Source: a bacterium (GTDB lineage Bacteria > UBP6 > UBA1177). From it: a stretch of 64,000 nucleotides of DNA. The position numbers and the translations under genes are program-made. Position 1 is the stretch's first letter; every line of letters begins with the position of its first letter. The stretch covers positions 1 through 64,000 of the forward strand of contig JAGCUA010000030.1 in NCBI GenBank assembly GCA_017963125.1, read 5' to 3'. Below are positions 61,707 to 64,000 of the stretch, one piece after another. Below the pieces are notes generated by a model. The model did no database searches and was not told the origin of the DNA. It saw only the letters and a list, made by a program, of their open reading frames with translations.

Positions 61707-62005
61707 CCCGCGATAATGCTTAAAATCGTCGAAAACGCGGCAAGTCCCGCACCGGCGCCGAGAATTTTGAGTGCATCCGACCAGATGTTCTGATCTTTAT
61801 TGATATACCTGAAAAGAAGCGAGACTATCGCCCCGCCGAGCCCGCCGTAGATCCCGATGTATCTCGCGACGTCGAAAACCGTGTCGGCCATCTCCTGAAA
61901 TTTAGACTTGATCCCGCTCGTATCCGCAGCAGCAAACAAAAAATCAGGAAAAGCCAACAACAAAATCACAAAAACAGCATAAACACACAATTTAAATTTC
62001 TTCAA
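61697..62005 (-). CDS. VirB2-like pilin
   Basis: A 102-residue prepilin-type protein from TTG 62005, which has a GAGAGG site eight bases upstream; a TTG five codons earlier would extend it. A long signal peptide (LCVYAVFVILLLAFPDFLFAA) precedes two hydrophobic helices (FDVARYIGIYGGLGGAIVSLLFRY, ILGAGAGLAAFSTILSIIAGW), as in VirB2/TrbC pilins. First gene of the T4SS operon. Confidence 0.72.
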   Translation of the reverse strand: MKKFKLCVYAVFVILLLAFPDFLFAAADTSGIKSKFQEMADTVFDVARYIGIYGGLGGAIVSLLFRYINKDQNIWSDALKILGAGAGLAAFSTILSIIAGWI

Positions 62006-62049
62006 GATATCACCTCTCAAATATCAAGATTAGCAAATTATCAAATTTT

Positions 62050-62077
62050 AATTTACTTAAAAAATGTATTTTTTCAA
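62050..62077 (-). promoter_or_regulatory. Candidate promoter of the T4SS operon
   Basis: On the minus strand TTGAAA (62072-62077), 16 bases, TAAATT (62050-62055), about 45 bases upstream of the VirB2 start. Surrounding DNA is very AT-rich, so other -10-like sequences exist. Confidence 0.35.
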
Positions 62078-62117
62078 CATTTTTATTCATAATTAGAGAG
62101 AATTTTTCAAAACATCG

Positions 62118-62130
62118 CGCAATTATTGCG
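62118..62130. promoter_or_regulatory. 13-bp palindrome, possible operator
   Basis: CGCAAT-T-ATTGCG is a perfect inverted repeat standing out in an AT-rich divergent intergene between the HTH-S24 regulator and the T4SS operon. It may bind the regulator; position upstream of the candidate T4SS -35 suits control of that operon. Confidence 0.4.
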
Positions 62131-62278
62131 ATTTTTTATCAAAATAAATTTACAGCATCGAAAAATATTTTCCTGTATTTCAGCTATTTTATTGACTTTA
62201 AATTTTTAATAACATACATTTAAAATCGATTTTTTTTATTTACAGATCTTTTTAAGTGATCCGGAATCGGGGGTATCT

Positions 62279-62872
62279 GTGACAAACATTGCAGAAAGGC
62301 TTAAAACCTTACGCTTGACGCTTCAGTTGAATCAGAAAGAGATGGCTGAAACCATCGGATTTTCACAGTCGTATCTCTGCGGGATCGAAAACGGGCTGAA
62401 AACACCGAACACCGACTTTATTATAGCTCTTTCAGCCAAATTCGGCATCAGCGTCACATGGCTTCTAAACGGCTTCGGCCCGATGTTTTCAGGCAGCGGC
62501 GAAAAAGACATGAAATATTTTATCCGTGAAAAAAGCCCGCTCTACATTTCTTCCGAGGCCCTCGGCAAGATAGCCGGCGGGATCGAAAACGGAAAAATGT
62601 TTTTCTTCGAAGTCGAGAGCGACAATATGGAACCGGCATTTCTGAAAGGAGACAAAGCGGTTATAGACTCATCGGACAAAGAACTTCAGGATTGCGGGGT
62701 TTACCTATTCGACATAAATTCAAGAAAAACGATCAAACGCTGCTTCAAAACCGGCAACTGGGGTTTTAAACTGACAAACGATAAACCCGTGACAAAAAAC
62801 AACGACATTTTTTTCGACAGTTCGATGGAATGTCTCGGACGCGTCGTATGGATAATACGGGAGATAAAATGA
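62279..62872 (+). CDS. HTH-S24 (CI/LexA-like) regulator lacking catalytic Ser
   Basis: A 197-residue protein starting at GTG 62279 with GGGGG upstream. XRE-type HTH at residues 5-60 (LNQKEMAETIGFSQSYLCGIENGLKTP). The C-terminal S24 domain has EVESDNMEPAFLKGDKAVID: where cleavable CI/LexA proteins have Ser (DSMEP), Asn116 is present; the Lys equivalent (IKR, Lys153) remains. It should not self-cleave. Divergent from the T4SS operon, so the likely regulator. Confidence 0.85.
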   Translation: MTNIAERLKTLRLTLQLNQKEMAETIGFSQSYLCGIENGLKTPNTDFIIALSAKFGISVTWLLNGFGPMFSGSGEKDMKYFIREKSPLYISSEALGKIAGGIENGKMFFFEVESDNMEPAFLKGDKAVIDSSDKELQDCGVYLFDINSRKTIKRCFKTGNWGFKLTNDKPVTKNNDIFFDSSMECLGRVVWIIREIK

Positions 62873-62888
62873 GAACAACAAGAACGAT

Positions 62889-62916
62889 TTGAAATAATCG
62901 CAAATCGGTGCATAAT
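62889..62916 (+). promoter_or_regulatory. Candidate promoter of the DAG-kinase-like gene
   Basis: TTGAAA (62889-62894), 16 bases, CATAAT (62911-62916), 41 bases before the ATG. Confidence 0.55.
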
Positions 62917-62957
62917 CCCGCGTCTGTTGCGAATGACGATCGAACCCGGAGTTTTTC

Positions 62958-63881
62958 ATGCTTGCAGTCATCATAAATCCCAAATCGGGCAAAAAACACC
63001 TGAAGTTACAGCGGCAGTATCTCCTGCGTCAGCTTGAAGAACACAGTATAGCTTTCACATCCAAAGATACCGAGTACAAAGGCCACGCCACGGAAATCGC
63101 GCGGGATTTTGTAGAATCAGGATATGATCAGATTATGGTCTGGGGCGGCGACGGAACTCTCAGCGAGACTGTGAACGGCATAATGACGGCAAAAATTCCC
63201 GAAGAGAAGCGGAAAAACATTCAGCTCGGCCTCATTCCACGTGGCACTGGCAACGATTTCGGGCGTTTCTGGGGTCTGACTAAAAACTACAAACGCTCGC
63301 TCGAAATATTTTTTGCCGGCAAGCCTCAGCCTCTGGATGTAGGATGTCTCACCTACTTCAGCAACGGCGAGGAACGGCACAGACACTTCATCAATTCTAT
63401 CGGCTACGGCGTCGATCCGCTGACATGCGTCTATGCCGACAAGCTGAAACCATTTATAGGCTCGCATCATCTCAACTATCTTTTCGGACTGATCGCGGCA
63501 CTTTTCAAACAAAAACCTGTTCCTGTCACACTGAAAGTTGACGGAACCGAGTGCTTCATGGCGGGACTTTTCACGATGAATGTCGGAAACGGACCTTATT
63601 CCGGCGGCGGGATCCGCCAGAACCCGGACGCAGACCCGCGGGACGGCATTTTCAATGCGATGTTTGTCGAAAAACCGACTCTGAAACAGCTTTTCAAGGC
63701 GCTTCCGAATCTGTTTAACGGTCATCTCACCGACGTACCCGTCATCCACACGATAAAAGGCAGAGAAATAGAGATCGAAACTGAACAAAATGTTATTGTC
63801 GAAACTGACGGAATCTTAATGAATTATGAAGGGAACGGACGCCTGAACTGCATCCATCACGCGATAAATTTTATTATTTGA
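62958..63881 (+). CDS. Diacylglycerol-kinase-family lipid kinase
   Basis: A 307-residue DagK/YegS/BmrU family protein. Nucleotide-binding INPKSGKKH at the N-terminus, GGDGTLSE (residues 63-70) and RGTGNDFGRF near 95, and the C-terminal sandwich with NVGNGPYSGGGIRQNPDADPRDG are family signatures. It phosphorylates a lipid such as diacylglycerol. The stop overlaps the convergent partial gene. Confidence 0.93.
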   Translation: MLAVIINPKSGKKHLKLQRQYLLRQLEEHSIAFTSKDTEYKGHATEIARDFVESGYDQIMVWGGDGTLSETVNGIMTAKIPEEKRKNIQLGLIPRGTGNDFGRFWGLTKNYKRSLEIFFAGKPQPLDVGCLTYFSNGEERHRHFINSIGYGVDPLTCVYADKLKPFIGSHHLNYLFGLIAALFKQKPVPVTLKVDGTECFMAGLFTMNVGNGPYSGGGIRQNPDADPRDGIFNAMFVEKPTLKQLFKALPNLFNGHLTDVPVIHTIKGREIEIETEQNVIVETDGILMNYEGNGRLNCIHHAINFII

Positions 63882-64000
63882 GAGCGCCGACAGCCTTTTC
63901 AGCCGTTTTTACGATCTCGTATTCTTTCTTGAGAACGTTCATGAACATCGGGTGAAGGAATGCGTCGTTTTCCATGAAGGGAACGTCCTTGCGGATGAGT
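63874..64000 (-). CDS. C-terminal 42 codons of an unidentified gene
   Basis: An open minus-strand frame entering from the right edge and ending at TAA 63874-63876. The visible end reads LIRKDVPFMENDAFLHP, then a helical Lys-rich tail finishing in AVGALK. The codon use is like that of well-expressed genes of the window. Too little is visible for a name. The end overlaps the lipid kinase gene by eight bases. Confidence 0.6.
   Translation of the reverse strand, partial: LIRKDVPFMENDAFLHPMFMNVLKKEYEIVKTAEKAVGALK

Noticed and set aside
49976..62005. Integrative conjugative element
   Set aside because: No integrase, relaxase, coupling protein, attachment repeat or cargo in or next to the operon within the window, so conjugation is not supported by what is visible.

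Overview
The window reads as a chromosomal stretch of an uncultured, anaerobic, fermentative Gram-negative bacterium. The Gram-negative envelope is supported by many lipoproteins with clear lipoboxes, an Mla-type lipid transport operon, a predicted outer-membrane barrel and an envelope-spanning type IV secretion core. Anaerobic metabolism is supported by an NAD(P)-linked [FeFe]-hydrogenase operon and a giant 2-hydroxyacyl-CoA dehydratase activase. Asp/Thr/Glu-rich lipoprotein linkers and FISUMP/DUF1566 domains recall deltaproteobacterial/Myxococcota-like or Fibrobacter-like lineages, but the window holds no rRNA or other marker that fixes the taxon. UGA works as a normal stop, and TTG starts are used repeatedly (certainly at rpsT). 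No rRNA, tRNA, CRISPR array, transposase or integrase was seen.

Layout. 1-3.5 kb (minus): a hydrogenase locus (DRTGG protein, PHP phosphoesterase, ATPase; then, behind a hairpin and its own promoter, HndA/HndB/HndC-like subunits, the last cut by the window edge). 3.6-8.0 kb: accessory DNA with a PIN-domain toxin pair, a YafQ/DinJ-like pair, a large lipoprotein and a broken Bro-N antirepressor gene; 3.3 kb of it lies between two exact 35-bp direct repeats, one of which contains the apparent uvrB promoter. 8-14.3 kb: uvrB, lipoproteins, rho, a DUF1566 protein. 14.3-16.6 kb: a palindromic MITE-like element and a second hydrogenase-associated operon (DRTGG, RsbW-like ATPase, HsfB-like iron-sulfur protein). 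16.7-24.9 kb: a duplicated DUF1538 membrane protein with its PII-like partner, then a run of lipoproteins ending at a strong terminator. 25-31.5 kb (minus): a co-directional run of winged-helix protein, response regulator, tandem HD-GYP protein, MlaE/MlaF/MCE lipid transporter and SPL-like radical SAM enzyme. 31.7-45.7 kb: queA, DUF58, an LTA-synthase-like transferase, a radical SAM protein, a HEAT-repeat lipoprotein, M18 aminopeptidase, rpsT, hutI, a DUF4143 ATPase and a CsgG/LpoB-like protein. 45.8-50 kb: the 1,376-residue activase.

50-62.3 kb is the most unusual region. A tightly overlapped minus-strand operon encodes, in VirB order, candidates for VirB2, B3, B4, B6, B8, B9 and B10, followed without a break by an outer-membrane barrel and a 1,626-residue surface-type lipoprotein. 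No VirB11, VirD4 coupling protein, relaxase or integrase is present. A divergent HTH-S24 regulator, in which Asn replaces the usual catalytic Ser, faces it across an AT-rich intergene holding a 13-bp palindrome. This looks like a fixed, non-conjugative T4SS derivative with its own surface components. After it come a diacylglycerol-kinase-like gene and the end of an unidentified gene.

Several candidate promoters across the window (rho, rpsT, the DUF1538 operon, uvrB and three lipoprotein/secreted-protein genes) share a 16-bp spacer between -35 and -10.
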